Below are positions 33,756 through 43,900 of a DNA stretch of 64,000 bases, one piece after another. This DNA is from CAZYSK01 sp964649415 (GTDB lineage: Bacteria > Chloroflexota > Anaerolineae > B4-G1). The stretch is from assembly GCA_964649415.1 (NCBI GenBank), contig CAZYSK010000004.1, forward strand, positions 62,001-126,000, in the 5' to 3' direction. Positions within the stretch are counted from its first letter, which is position 1, and every line of letters starts with the position of its first letter. The position numbers and the translations under genes are program-made. A model generated the notes under the pieces. It was not told the origin of the DNA and did no database searches. It saw only the letters and a program-made list of their open reading frames with translations.

Positions 33756-36332
33756 TTACACCTCCTCGAATATCACTTGCCCGTCACGGCTGTCCACTCG
33801 CACCGTATCTCCCTCGGCGAACTCACCTCGCAGGAGCGCCAGCGCCAATGGGTCCTGCACCTCCCGCTGGATTACGCGTTTGAGCGGCCTCGCCCCATAG
33901 ACCGGGTCGTAGCCGGTATCGGCCAGGTATTGGCGGGCAGCCTCGGTCAGCTCTAGCTCGATGCGGCGCTCGCGCAGCAGCTCGCGCAGGCGGCCGAATT
34001 GGATGTCCACAATCTGTGCCAGGTTTTCCTTCGTCAGGCTGCGGAAGATGATGATCTCATCTACGCGGTTCAGGAACTCGGGCCGGAACGTGTGATCCAG
34101 TTCCTCCATGACCCGCTCCCGCGCTGCTTCCGCACCCAGTTCCTTGATCCACCGGCTGCCGGTGTTGCTTGTCATAATGACGATGGTGTTCGTGAAGTCC
34201 ACCGTGCGACCGTGCCCATCGGTTAACCGTCCCTCATCCAGCAGTTGCAGCAACGTGTTGAACACTTCCGTGTGAGCCTTCTCGATCTCGTCGAAGAGCA
34301 CCACGCTGTAGGCCCGTCGCCGGACTGCCTCGGTCAGTTGGCCGCCCTCGTCGTAGCCTACGTACCCGGGGGGTGCCCCGATGAGGCGGGATACCGTGTG
34401 CCGTTCCTGGTACTCACTCATATCAATACGCACCATCGCTTCCTCGGTATCGAAGAGAAACTCCGCCAGCGCCCGGCCTAACTCGGTCTTGCCCACGCCG
34501 GTTGGTCCCAGGAAGATGAAGGTGCCGATGGGCCGGTTGGGATCCTGCAGACCGGCTCGGGCTCGCCTTACGGCGTTCGACACGGCGCTCACGGCCTCGT
34601 CTTGCCCAACCACGCGTTGGTGGAGTGCGTCTTCCATCCGCAGCAGCTTATCCATTTCCCCTTCCAGCAGTTTGGACACCGGGATACCGGTCCACTCGGC
34701 CACGACCTTGGCCACGTCCTCCGCATCGACCTCCTCTTTGAGCAGGGGCCGGTCTCCCTGCAATTGGCTCAACCGTTCCTCCTGCTCTCGTTGCTGGGTC
34801 TCAAGCTCGACGAGCGTGCCGTACTGTAGTTCCGAGGCGCGGGCGTAGTCCGCGGCACGCTGCGCTTCCTCGACCTGGTGACGGACTTGCTCGCTGCGTT
34901 CCTTGGTGTCCCGAATGGCCTGGATGGCCGCCTTCTCCTGCTCCCAGCGGGCGCGTAACGCGTCGCTGTGCTCCTGTAGGTCGGCCAGTTCCTTCTCCAG
35001 CTTGTTTAACCGCTCCTTGCTGGCCTTGTCCTTCTCTTTCTTCAGCGCCTCCCGCTCGATCTCCAACTGCATGCTGCGCCGGTCCACCTCGTCGAGTTCG
35101 GCTGGCTTGGAATCAATCTCCATGCGCAGCCGGGAGCCTGCCTCGTCGATCAAGTCAATTGCCTTGTCCGGGAGATGCCGATCCGCGATGTAGCGATGGC
35201 TCAGCGTAGCGGCGGCAATGACAGCGCCATCTTGGATGCGCACGCCGTGATGCACCTCATATCGTTCCTTGAGACCGCGCAGGATGCTGATTGTATCCTC
35301 CACTGACGGTTCATCCACGTGCACGGGCTGAAAGCGCCGTTCCAGCGCAGCGTCTTTCTCGATATACTTGCGATACTCGTCCAACGTAGTCGCGCCGATG
35401 GCGTGAAGTTCGCCCCGCGCCAGCATCGGCTTGAGCATGTTGCTGGCGTCCATCGCTCCCTCGGCCGCACCCGCCCCGACGACGGTGTGCAACTCGTCAA
35501 TGAACAGCACCACTTCACCGGCAGCGTCGGTCACCTCTTTGAGCACTGCCTTGAGGCGCTCTTCGAACTCGCCCCGATACTTCGCTCCGGCGATGAGCGC
35601 GCCCATATCGAGCGCGACGATGCGCCTGTTCTTCAGTCCCTCCGGCACGTCGCCTCGCATAATACGCTGAGCCAAACCCTCAGCGATGGCGGTCTTGCCC
35701 ACACCGGCGTCGCCCACCAGGACGGGGTTGTTCTTGGTCCGGCGGCTGAGGATCCGCATCACGCGCCGGATCTCTTCGTCTCGTCCGATGACCGGGTCGA
35801 GTCTGCCCTGGCGGGCCAGTTGGGTCAGGTCGCGTCCATACTTCTCGAGCGCCTGGTAGGTGGCCTCGGGGTCTTGGCTGGTGACCCGCTGGCTGCCCCG
35901 CACGGCGGTCAGCGCGCGCAGGATGGCATCCTCAGTGATGCCGTGGGCAGCCAGGAACCGGGCCGCCTCGCCGCCGTCCGCGCCGGTGAGCGCCAATAGC
36001 AGGTGCTCGGTGCTGACATAATCGTCGCGCATGCGCTTGGCCGTCTTCTCCGCCTGGTCGGCGACACGGGCCAGCCCGCGTGAGAGCCCCACCTGGGCCG
36101 TCGCCCCGTGGACCTTCGGCTTGAGTTGCAGTTGACGCTCCACCGCAAGCGCCATCTCCCCCGGATTCGCCTCCATTTTCTGGATGATCTGGGGCACGAT
36201 GCCGTCAGACTGACGCAGCAGCGCCAGGAGCAGGTGCTCCTGCTCAATCTGGCCGTGGTTGTACTCCCCGGCCAGCGACTGCGCACTCGCAAATGCTTGT
36301 TGTGCCTTCTGTGTGTATCTGTTGAGATCCAT
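33756..36332 (-). CDS. clpB: ClpB disaggregase
   Basis: 858 residues, the normal ClpB length. Clp-N domain (about 1-145), AAA1 with GDAGVGKT and VLFIDELHTV, a long coiled-coil M domain (about 395-525, LEKELADLQEHSDALRARWE), and AAA2 with GPTGVGKT and VLFDEIEKAH. The C-terminus carries GARPLKRVIQREVQDPLA and lacks a ClpP loop. It extracts proteins from aggregates with DnaK/DnaJ. The 12-bp tandem repeat just upstream (36345-36368) may be an operator. Confidence 0.96.
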   Translation of the reverse strand: MDLNRYTQKAQQAFASAQSLAGEYNHGQIEQEHLLLALLRQSDGIVPQIIQKMEANPGEMALAVERQLQLKPKVHGATAQVGLSRGLARVADQAEKTAKRMRDDYVSTEHLLLALTGADGGEAARFLAAHGITEDAILRALTAVRGSQRVTSQDPEATYQALEKYGRDLTQLARQGRLDPVIGRDEEIRRVMRILSRRTKNNPVLVGDAGVGKTAIAEGLAQRIMRGDVPEGLKNRRIVALDMGALIAGAKYRGEFEERLKAVLKEVTDAAGEVVLFIDELHTVVGAGAAEGAMDASNMLKPMLARGELHAIGATTLDEYRKYIEKDAALERRFQPVHVDEPSVEDTISILRGLKERYEVHHGVRIQDGAVIAAATLSHRYIADRHLPDKAIDLIDEAGSRLRMEIDSKPAELDEVDRRSMQLEIEREALKKEKDKASKERLNKLEKELADLQEHSDALRARWEQEKAAIQAIRDTKERSEQVRHQVEEAQRAADYARASELQYGTLVELETQQREQEERLSQLQGDRPLLKEEVDAEDVAKVVAEWTGIPVSKLLEGEMDKLLRMEDALHQRVVGQDEAVSAVSNAVRRARAGLQDPNRPIGTFIFLGPTGVGKTELGRALAEFLFDTEEAMVRIDMSEYQERHTVSRLIGAPPGYVGYDEGGQLTEAVRRRAYSVVLFDEIEKAHTEVFNTLLQLLDEGRLTDGHGRTVDFTNTIVIMTSNTGSRWIKELGAEAARERVMEELDHTFRPEFLNRVDEIIIFRSLTKENLAQIVDIQFGRLRELLRERRIELELTEAARQYLADTGYDPVYGARPLKRVIQREVQDPLALALLRGEFAEGDTVRVDSRDGQVIFEEV

Positions 36333-36344
36333 CGAATGCCTCTA

Positions 36345-36368
36345 CATACACGTGATGATATACGTGAT
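36345..36368 (-). repeat. 12-bp tandem direct repeat in the clpB promoter region
   Basis: CATACACGTGAT followed at once by GATATACGTGAT (10 of 12 identical). It overlaps the likely clpB -10 on the minus strand, a natural operator position. Confidence 0.55.
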
Positions 36369-36555
36369 GGAATATGTCAGCCAAGGGAACAAGACGCAGC
36401 CCTATTGCGCATTGCCTTGTCACGAATGACACAATGCACGGTTACGACGGGCAGTTCCCTCGAATTCACTCGCCTAAATGCTACCGCTTTCCCGTTAGAG
36501 GAACCATAGCGCCGCATTGGATTCGCGTAAGAAAGCCCTTCGTGTTTCTCAAACT

Positions 36556-36598
36556 GTAACACAGGCGTTACCCATAACCTCGCGTTTTGTGGTATCAT
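36556..36598 (+). promoter_or_regulatory. Candidate activator box and extended -10 of the cyclase operon
   Basis: GTAAC (36556) and GTTAC (36567) are 11 bp apart, then TAAC (36575). The -10 is TGG-TATCAT at 36590-36598. GTTACCCATAAC nearly repeats the 12-mer found before the LCP gene (GTTACCCGTAAC, 62171). Confidence 0.5.
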
Positions 36599-36649
36599 TG
36601 GATCGCTTTCGGTGCTCGGTGCCTGTGTGTTGCTGTCAAGAGACGTGCC

Positions 36650-39600
36650 ATGGATGCAGAGTCTAGCTCTCAACCCGATGTATCGTCAATTGTCCCGCTG
36701 GTGGAACGCCTGGAACGATACGCCCCGGAGCAGTTAGCTCACGCCCTGCTTCACCAGCCCAGACCTGCGGCGGTCCGTTCCTGCGATGCGCACCTGGATG
36801 CGCTTCTGCGGGCTGTCTGCACCTATTTGCCCCGCTACCTGGTTAATCAGCAATTGCGTGAGCCCTGCCCCGGTCAGGTGAGTGGACAGTTCCGCGAAGC
36901 GACGCTTATGTTCGCCGACATATCGGGCTTCACGGCCATTTCGGAGCGGCTGTCCAGGCGCGGGGAGGAGGGGGCAGAGCGCATAACCAATATCGTCGGT
37001 GACTCTTTTACTACTCTGCTGGACATCGGAGCCAGTCATGGCGGTGACCTGCTCAAGTTCGGCGGAGATGCTCTGTTGATGGCCTTCTTCGGGCACGATC
37101 ATGCCATCGATGCCTGCCGGGCCGCGGCACAGATGCAGCGAGCCATGGCCCGCTTTGGCCGCGTTGAGGCGTTTGACGAGATCTTCAGCCTGAAGATGAC
37201 TGTGGGATTGGGGTCGGGCCTGCTGCTCACAGCGAATCTGGGCACCCCGGAGAAAATGGAGTATGCGGTCATGGGGGAGGCGCTGGCCCGCATGGCCCGT
37301 GCCGAAGATCAAGCCGAGGGTGGCGAGATATCGATAGATGAAGCCACCTACCGGCTGGTTGAGTCACAGGTACACGTCGGTGAGAAACGACAGGCGTGTC
37401 ACCTGCTCACGCGGGTCGAGGGGAGCGAGGCCGGTGGCACGCAGTACCCGACCCTGGAGGCGTTGCCCAGATTGCGCGGGCCGGATCTGCCGGCGATGTG
37501 GTCACATATGCAGGAGACCGTGGACCGGCTTGACGCGTTGGTGCCTTTCCTTCCACCGGGATTGCTCGACCTGTTGCGCTTCGACCCGGAACGCATGGCC
37601 AGCCGCGAGCGCGGCGAGTTCCGACCCGTGACCGTCGTCTTCACCAATTTCTATGGCGTCGAGGAGATCATTCGCCAACTGGGTCCGGGAAGGGTCGCCG
37701 AGATCACGGCCATCCTCAACGCCCATTTCTCCACGATGCAGGAGGTCATCCAGCGCTACGAGGGCGTGATTGACAAGCTGGACAGCTATGTCGTCGGGCA
37801 CCGGATCATGGCCCTGTTTGGCGCGCCCCGGGCCCACGTGGATGACCCTGAGCGTGCCGTCCATGCCGCATGGGAGATGCAGGCCCGGTTGTCGGCTTTC
37901 GACCAGTTGGAGACCTCGGCTGGCGTCTTCACGCTCAGGCAGCGGATCGGCATCAATACCGGGCGCGTCTTCGCCGGGAACGTAGGCTCGGAGAGGCGGC
38001 ACGAGTACTCAGTGATGGGCGATGAGGTCAACCTCACTGCCCGCCTGATGTCCGTCGCCCAGGAAGGCCAGGTGCTGATCAGCCAGAGCACAGCCGCGCA
38101 GATCGGCAAACGCTTTCGACTGGACGAGAAGAAGCCGGTCAAGGTCAAGGGCAAGAGCCTGCCGGTGCCCAACTACGAGGTGCGCGGCATCGTCGAGCGC
38201 TATGAGTCCGGCGCCCTCGCTCGCCGCTCGCCGCTGCTTGGCCGGGACGAGGAGTGGCAGACCGTGTGGCGCGTAGCCCGGCAGGCGGCTCGCGGCGATT
38301 GCCATGTACTCGCCATCCAAGGCGAGATGGGCATGGGCAAGTCGCGCATCACTGAAGACTTGATAGAACACTGGACCGAGCAGGGTGGGGCCGTCTTCTT
38401 CGCCGCGTGCCTGTCCTATGGGCGACATACTCCCTTCGCCCCATGGCTTGCTGTATTGCACGACGTCTTTGGCTTGCGCGATGATGACTCTGATCAGGAT
38501 CGGCGCGAGAAGATCGTGAGTCGCCTGGCGGCCGCCGCCCCGGGGTGGGCGGACTGGGCCGCGCTCGTTGCCAACCTGATGGGCATACCCATGGTCGAGA
38601 GCGACTTGCTCAGGTCGCTAGATCCCAAGCTGCGCCAGCAGAACCTGCAGCGTATCGTCAGCAGCCTGATCGCGTCGGAGTCCCGCTATCATCCCACGCT
38701 ATTGATCGTGGACGACGTTCAGTGGATTGACGAGCCATCTCTGGCCCTGCTGAATTACCTCACTACGCACGTCCGATCCCTTCCCCTGATGGTCTGCGTC
38801 ACTCATCGTCCCGATGCGTCCCTTGACATAGCGGCGGCCCACGAGTCCAATTACACGTCGGTCGACCTTCAACCTCTGTCGGATGCGGGCAGCCTGGCCT
38901 TGTTGGATAGCCAGTTGCCCACCACGCCCGAGATGCCGCGGCCGCTAAAGGACTTGATTCTGGAGAACGCCCAGGGCAACCCGTTGTTCATCGTTGAGAT
39001 GGCCCATGCCCTGATTGAGAACTATCTGAGCTATGATGCTGAGAGCGGTGTCTACCGCGCTCGTGCTGACCTGGAGCGGGTCCAGGTGCCCGACACAGTC
39101 AGCCGCGTGATCCTCAGCCGTCTCGATCGCCTGAACGAGCAAAGTCGCAATATGCTCAAGGTCGCTTCGGTGATCGGGCGCGTGTTTCAGCAATGGCTGC
39201 TTCAGTCTGTCTACCCGTTTCACATCGAAGAGACGGAGATGGAAACCCGATTGCTGGACTTGTGCGGCAAGGAGATTCTGGATCGGGCCCAGATTGCCTA
39301 CCTGTTCCGTCACGTGATGACCCGCGAGGTCGCATACGAGAGTCTTCTCTATGCCGAGCGGCGCGACCTCCATCGCAAGATCGCTGGGTGTATTGAAGCG
39401 CAGCCAGGCGCGCACGCGGGTGAATACGTGGAGGTGCTCGCCGAGCATTACACGCTGGCCGAGGACTGGCCCCGGGCGTTGAAGTACCATCTCAAGGCGG
39501 GTGTTCGCGCGCGGGCGATCTACGCCAACGAGGATGCCGTTCACCGCTACCAGAAGGCGCTTGAGATTGCCCAACGCGTCCCGGACAGCCTAAGCGAACG

Positions 39601-40912
39601 GCTAGCCGCCTACGCAGGGCTCGGAGATATGTATGAGCTCCTGGGGCGCTACGACGAGTCGCTGGAGAGCTACGGGCAGGCTCGTGCGGTGCTGGAGGAG
39701 ACGGTCAGTCGCGAGGACGCGGGCGCAGAGGCTGCGCTCCTACAGCGTGCGGGGCCTCGTCGCTCTGACCTGTGCCGTCGCACGGCCCACGTCTACGAAT
39801 GCAAGAGCGAGTATCACACGGCGCAAGAGTGGCTTGATCGTGGCCTGGCTGCGCTGGGCCAGGGCGACTCTGATCTAGAGGCTGCCCGCATCTATACGGT
39901 CCGTGCCGCGATCTATCACCGCCAGGGCAATAACCAAGAGGCGGTTCGCTGGTGTGGGCGTGCGATCCAGGTTGCGTCGGAGGTCAACGGGGGGGAAGGC
40001 GCGCAGGAGATGGCCCACGCTGCCTATCTGATGGCCGAGATCTACCGCCGCCTGGGTGACAATGAGCAGGCTGTACAGTTCGCGCAGCGTAGCCTGGAGA
40101 CCTATCGAGACCTGGAGAACGTGATTGGGCAGGGGCAGGCGCACAACGCGCTGGCAAACGCCTGGTTTGAACAGAGCCGCTGGCAACAGGCCATGGATCA
40201 CTATCTCGAAGGACTGGCGATCAAAGAGCGGGTCGGCGACATCTATGGGCAGGGGGTGCTGACCAACAACATCGGTGGGATCTATGTGCTGATGGGCCAA
40301 CTGGAGCAGGCCACCGCGTTCTACGAGCGCAGTCTGCGAGTGTGGGACGAGCTTGGTGCCGCGTACGGCAAGGGGCTGATCCACAACAACCTGGGGGCGG
40401 TCTACCTCCGCATGGGGGACCTGGCGCAAGCGAGCGATCACCTGGGGCAAAGCGAGACGATTTTCGCCGAAATCTCATCCGAGGACTTCATCGCTGAGAC
40501 GTCTCGTTATCGGGCCGAGGTCGCTTTGTGCCGGGGAGAGCTTGACGAGGCCCTGACCCTTGCGGAACGCTCGCTGGAATGTGCCATAGGCCAGGGCCTG
40601 AAAATGGATGAATGTGCGACGCGTCGCGTGCTGGGCGCGATCTACTGCAAGGCAGGCGACCTGGAGCGTGCCGATGCATACTTGAGCCAGAGTATGGACA
40701 TAGCATGTGAACTGGACAACCGCTACGAAACTGGTCGAACCCTGCACCACAAAGCGCTCATGCAGCGCAGGCAGGGCCGGTCTGCCCAGGCCCGTGCCTC
40801 GCTTCTGCAAGCCAAAGTCATATTTGAGGCACTAGACGCCAGCTTGGACCTGGCGGAGGTGAGTCGTGAATTGGGGGAATTGGCAGGGGAAGCCAAAGGA
40901 GGTATGTCGTGA
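36650..40912 (+). CDS. sAC-like protein: two class III cyclase domains, ATPase, TPR array
   Basis: 1420 residues. Cyclase domain 1 (about 83-270) has both metal Asp (D90 in FADISGFT, D140 in KFGGDALL) and the purine-contact Lys136, but the transition-state Asn of GD-x-V-N-x-x-A-R is missing (GEALARMARA). Domain 2 (about 325-510) lost the metal Asp (N333, H384) but keeps N461 and R465 in GDEVNLTAR. The residues complement each other as in C1/C2 pairs of mammalian cyclases. An ATPase module follows (Walker A GEMGMGKS 558-565, Walker B LLIVDDVQW near 688), then TPR-like helices (about 960-1400). This is the order of soluble adenylyl cyclase (ADCY10). Product and signal are unknown. The end overlaps the protease gene start. 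Confidence 0.88.
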   Translation: MDAESSSQPDVSSIVPLVERLERYAPEQLAHALLHQPRPAAVRSCDAHLDALLRAVCTYLPRYLVNQQLREPCPGQVSGQFREATLMFADISGFTAISERLSRRGEEGAERITNIVGDSFTTLLDIGASHGGDLLKFGGDALLMAFFGHDHAIDACRAAAQMQRAMARFGRVEAFDEIFSLKMTVGLGSGLLLTANLGTPEKMEYAVMGEALARMARAEDQAEGGEISIDEATYRLVESQVHVGEKRQACHLLTRVEGSEAGGTQYPTLEALPRLRGPDLPAMWSHMQETVDRLDALVPFLPPGLLDLLRFDPERMASRERGEFRPVTVVFTNFYGVEEIIRQLGPGRVAEITAILNAHFSTMQEVIQRYEGVIDKLDSYVVGHRIMALFGAPRAHVDDPERAVHAAWEMQARLSAFDQLETSAGVFTLRQRIGINTGRVFAGNVGSERRHEYSVMGDEVNLTARLMSVAQEGQVLISQSTAAQIGKRFRLDEKKPVKVKGKSLPVPNYEVRGIVERYESGALARRSPLLGRDEEWQTVWRVARQAARGDCHVLAIQGEMGMGKSRITEDLIEHWTEQGGAVFFAACLSYGRHTPFAPWLAVLHDVFGLRDDDSDQDRREKIVSRLAAAAPGWADWAALVANLMGIPMVESDLLRSLDPKLRQQNLQRIVSSLIASESRYHPTLLIVDDVQWIDEPSLALLNYLTTHVRSLPLMVCVTHRPDASLDIAAAHESNYTSVDLQPLSDAGSLALLDSQLPTTPEMPRPLKDLILENAQGNPLFIVEMAHALIENYLSYDAESGVYRARADLERVQVPDTVSRVILSRLDRLNEQSRNMLKVASVIGRVFQQWLLQSVYPFHIEETEMETRLLDLCGKEILDRAQIAYLFRHVMTREVAYESLLYAERRDLHRKIAGCIEAQPGAHAGEYVEVLAEHYTLAEDWPRALKYHLKAGVRARAIYANEDAVHRYQKALEIAQRVPDSLSERLAAYAGLGDMYELLGRYDESLESYGQARAVLEETVSREDAGAEAALLQRAGPRRSDLCRRTAHVYECKSEYHTAQEWLDRGLAALGQGDSDLEAARIYTVRAAIYHRQGNNQEAVRWCGRAIQVASEVNGGEGAQEMAHAAYLMAEIYRRLGDNEQAVQFAQRSLETYRDLENVIGQGQAHNALANAWFEQSRWQQAMDHYLEGLAIKERVGDIYGQGVLTNNIGGIYVLMGQLEQATAFYERSLRVWDELGAAYGKGLIHNNLGAVYLRMGDLAQASDHLGQSETIFAEISSEDFIAETSRYRAEVALCRGELDEALTLAERSLECAIGQGLKMDECATRRVLGAIYCKAGDLERADAYLSQSMDIACELDNRYETGRTLHHKALMQRRQGRSAQARASLLQAKVIFEALDASLDLAEVSRELGELAGEAKGGMS

Positions 40913-43900
40913 AGCGGATCAACCTGTTGTTGCTTTCCTTTGTTTCGGCGCTTGGATTGCTTGCACTCACGGCCTGGGCCGTGGGCGTCTTGTCTCCCGT
41001 CGCACCTGGCGCGGGCGTGGTCTGGGCCGGTCCGGCGGAGGAAGCGCGTTCTTCATGTCAGAGCGACGCGCAACGTGCCGCCGGCGACCAGCGCCTCGTC
41101 TCGTCACTGGGAATGGCTGCGGAAGAGGACGACTATCTGGTGTTTGGCTCGACCTACGCGGGCAGAGCCAGCGGACGCGATGTCCACTTGCCCTTCGTCG
41201 CCCGTGATTATGGTGGTTGGTCCACCATCCTCTACGTCATGGCTGAGGATCGTTACTGGACTCCTATGGACGTGGACATCACGATCACGTTCTATGATCA
41301 GACCGGCGCGTTGGTGCACACCATCAGTGACACGGTTCCGCATCTCGGTGGCCGCGTGTATGCCCAGAAGTCGATGTCCGGCCTGCCTGCAGGCTTCGTT
41401 GGCTCTGCGGCCATCCACGCCAGCAACGCGATGGATCCGGCCGTGGGTGCCACCGTCCGCATCGTCCACCCCGGCTCGGAGGGCGATGGTCTGATGAGCT
41501 ATACCGGCCTGACCTCACCCGCTGGCACGCACCACATCCCTATGGTGCAGAAGGGGGATACGAATACCATCCTGTTCATCACAAACACCGACATCGCGGA
41601 GCCCTCCGTTGTCCAGATCACGATCTATGACGCAAGTGGCGCAACTGTGGATAACGCGTCTCTGTCCATAGACCCCCAAGCCACCCACATCTTCAACCTG
41701 GGTCTGCGGGGTGCCATTCCCGACGGGTTCGTCGGTTCTGCTGCCATCGTGCCCGATGGAGACGTTCTCGGCGTCTTGGTTATGGACGTGGACTCGGTGG
41801 GACAGCGTGGCGCGGCCTATGCCCATCATCCGCCCTCCGTCGCTTCTCCGCCCACGGCTTTTGCTTTGCCCGTGGTTCACAAGGAACACGAGGGGTGGAA
41901 AAGTCAGTTCTGGATCCTGTCGCATGCTCTGAGCGGAAGCTCGGCGGACGTCGACTACTACGACGAGAGCGGTACCCGGACAGGATCTGAGGGAACCGGG
42001 ACCTTGTATTTCCACCAGCTAGCCGGGCCGCTGCCCACGACCATGGATGCTCAGGCCCACTCGGCTATTGTCCACACCTATGGATATGCGATGGAAGTGG
42101 CCGCCTATGACGAGAACCAGGGGGATGGCGTGCTTCGGTCGTACCAGTCTCCACAGTACGAGGAGACGATTGTCCTGCCCCGCATTGTCCATACCAGATT
42201 CCAGAACACGCGCATTAACGTCCAGAACACGAACCCCTTCACATTCCCAGTGACGATCCAGTATCGTGATCTGATGGGACATACTGTCTACACGCAGGTT
42301 TTCACTTTGCCGCCGTATGCGACTCACGTTGCTGACCAAGAGGGGATGAATGACCAGTTGGGAGCGGTGTTCTTCGGGTCGGCCTACGTCGACGCCGGTT
42401 TCAACAACTTCATCGCTGTCACCGTGGACGAGCGTGACACGCTACTGCGCGAGGGTATCGACGCCCACGAGCCGAACGATGGTGCGATGATCGCCGCTCC
42501 CATCCTGCTGGACCGGGACTATTATGCCAAGATCGGGGCCCCTGAGGACATAGACTGGTTCAAAGTATACGTGTCCTCGCCTTCTGTTCTGACCGTCACG
42601 CTGTCTCAGTTGCCTGCTGACTACGACTTAGCCACCTTCTACGACATGGACGAGGGACCTGTCTTGAGCGGTTCGGATCTACTGGGCGACATACAGGATG
42701 ACTCGGACGTGAACGCTGCGGGTCAAATGAGCTCCGTGGGCCAGATGAGTTCGGTGGGCCAGATGAGTTCCGTCGGCCAGATGAGCTCGGTGGGCCAGAT
42801 GAGTTCTGTCGGCCAGATGAGCTCGGTTTCGGCCAACCCGGACCAGTCGGACGAGACCGCCGTCTCGTTGGCCCTCAAGCCGGGGTGGTACTATGTCCTG
42901 GTCGTCGGGCATAACAACGCCCATGATCCGCACGGGTTCTACCGTCTGCGTGCCGAGGCGCGCTCCTTCGGCGACTTCCCAGCGTGCACGGCGGACTTCG
43001 AGTATTCCACAAGCGAGCCCATGCCGTTCTACCAGCCCGCTGGCTTGTCGGACGATGAGGTGCGCACACTGATACTGGTCAACAAGGAACGGATGGACTA
43101 CACCTATGGCGTGGCACGCACACGCGCGTTGTCTGTCGAGTTGCGCACGCTGGCCGATGACGGCACCGTCAACGGTGTGGTCTATCCTGTGGACTGGTAC
43201 ATCAACGACAGTACGTGGAGCGCGGACGCCTGCGATCCGTATGAGGCCAACGAAGTCGCGGAGCAGATCTATGACTACGTGATCAAGTACGCCACGACCT
43301 ACTACTACACGAATACTCAGTATGTGGTCATCGTCGGGGATGACCACATCATTCCCTTCTACCGTGTCCCCGACTTCTCCACGTTGGCCAACGAGCGTGA
43401 GTATGCCGTCTCCGCCGATTTGGAGTCCTACAACGCCACCTGGGCCGCGCTGGGCTGGGGTTTCCTGCTCACCGACGACTACTATGGCGACATAGGCAGC
43501 CGCAAGTACTGGCACGGACACTATCTGAGCATCCCCGACTTGGCCGTGGGGCGACTGGTGGAGACGCCAGAAGAGGTCGCGAACGCGATCCAGCACTACA
43601 TCGTGTCGGCAAACATGGGCCTTGAGCCGAGTACCGGCCTGGTCACCGGCTACGACTTCCTTACTGACAGTGCCCGAGAGACCCGCAATCTGATGGGCAA
43701 CCAGGGCCTGCTCACGACGACGCTCATCAGCGAGGATTGGACCGCGTCGGACTTAGAGAATGTCTGGACAGACAGCGCCACTCGCCGGGATCTGGTCTCG
43801 CTCAACGCGCACTTCGAGCACTGGCATGCGCTGCCTGCATCCTCGTCGGCAGGGCTGTTTTCGAGCGCCCAGGTTCGCGGTGCGAGTACCTCGCCGCGCG

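Larger units (their letters stand above)
36333..36649. other. Divergent region clpB / cyclase operon
   Basis: No gene. It contains a 12-bp tandem repeat (36345-36368) upstream of clpB, a weak minus-strand promoter candidate (TTGGCT, 16 bp, TATATC) overlapping it, and the plus-strand GTAAC box plus -10 at 36556-36598. Confidence 0.55.

Noticed and set aside
42721..42828. CRISPR-like regular repeats
   Set aside because: Units are directly abutting 18-mers coding for QMSSVG in frame within a protease gene; no spacers.
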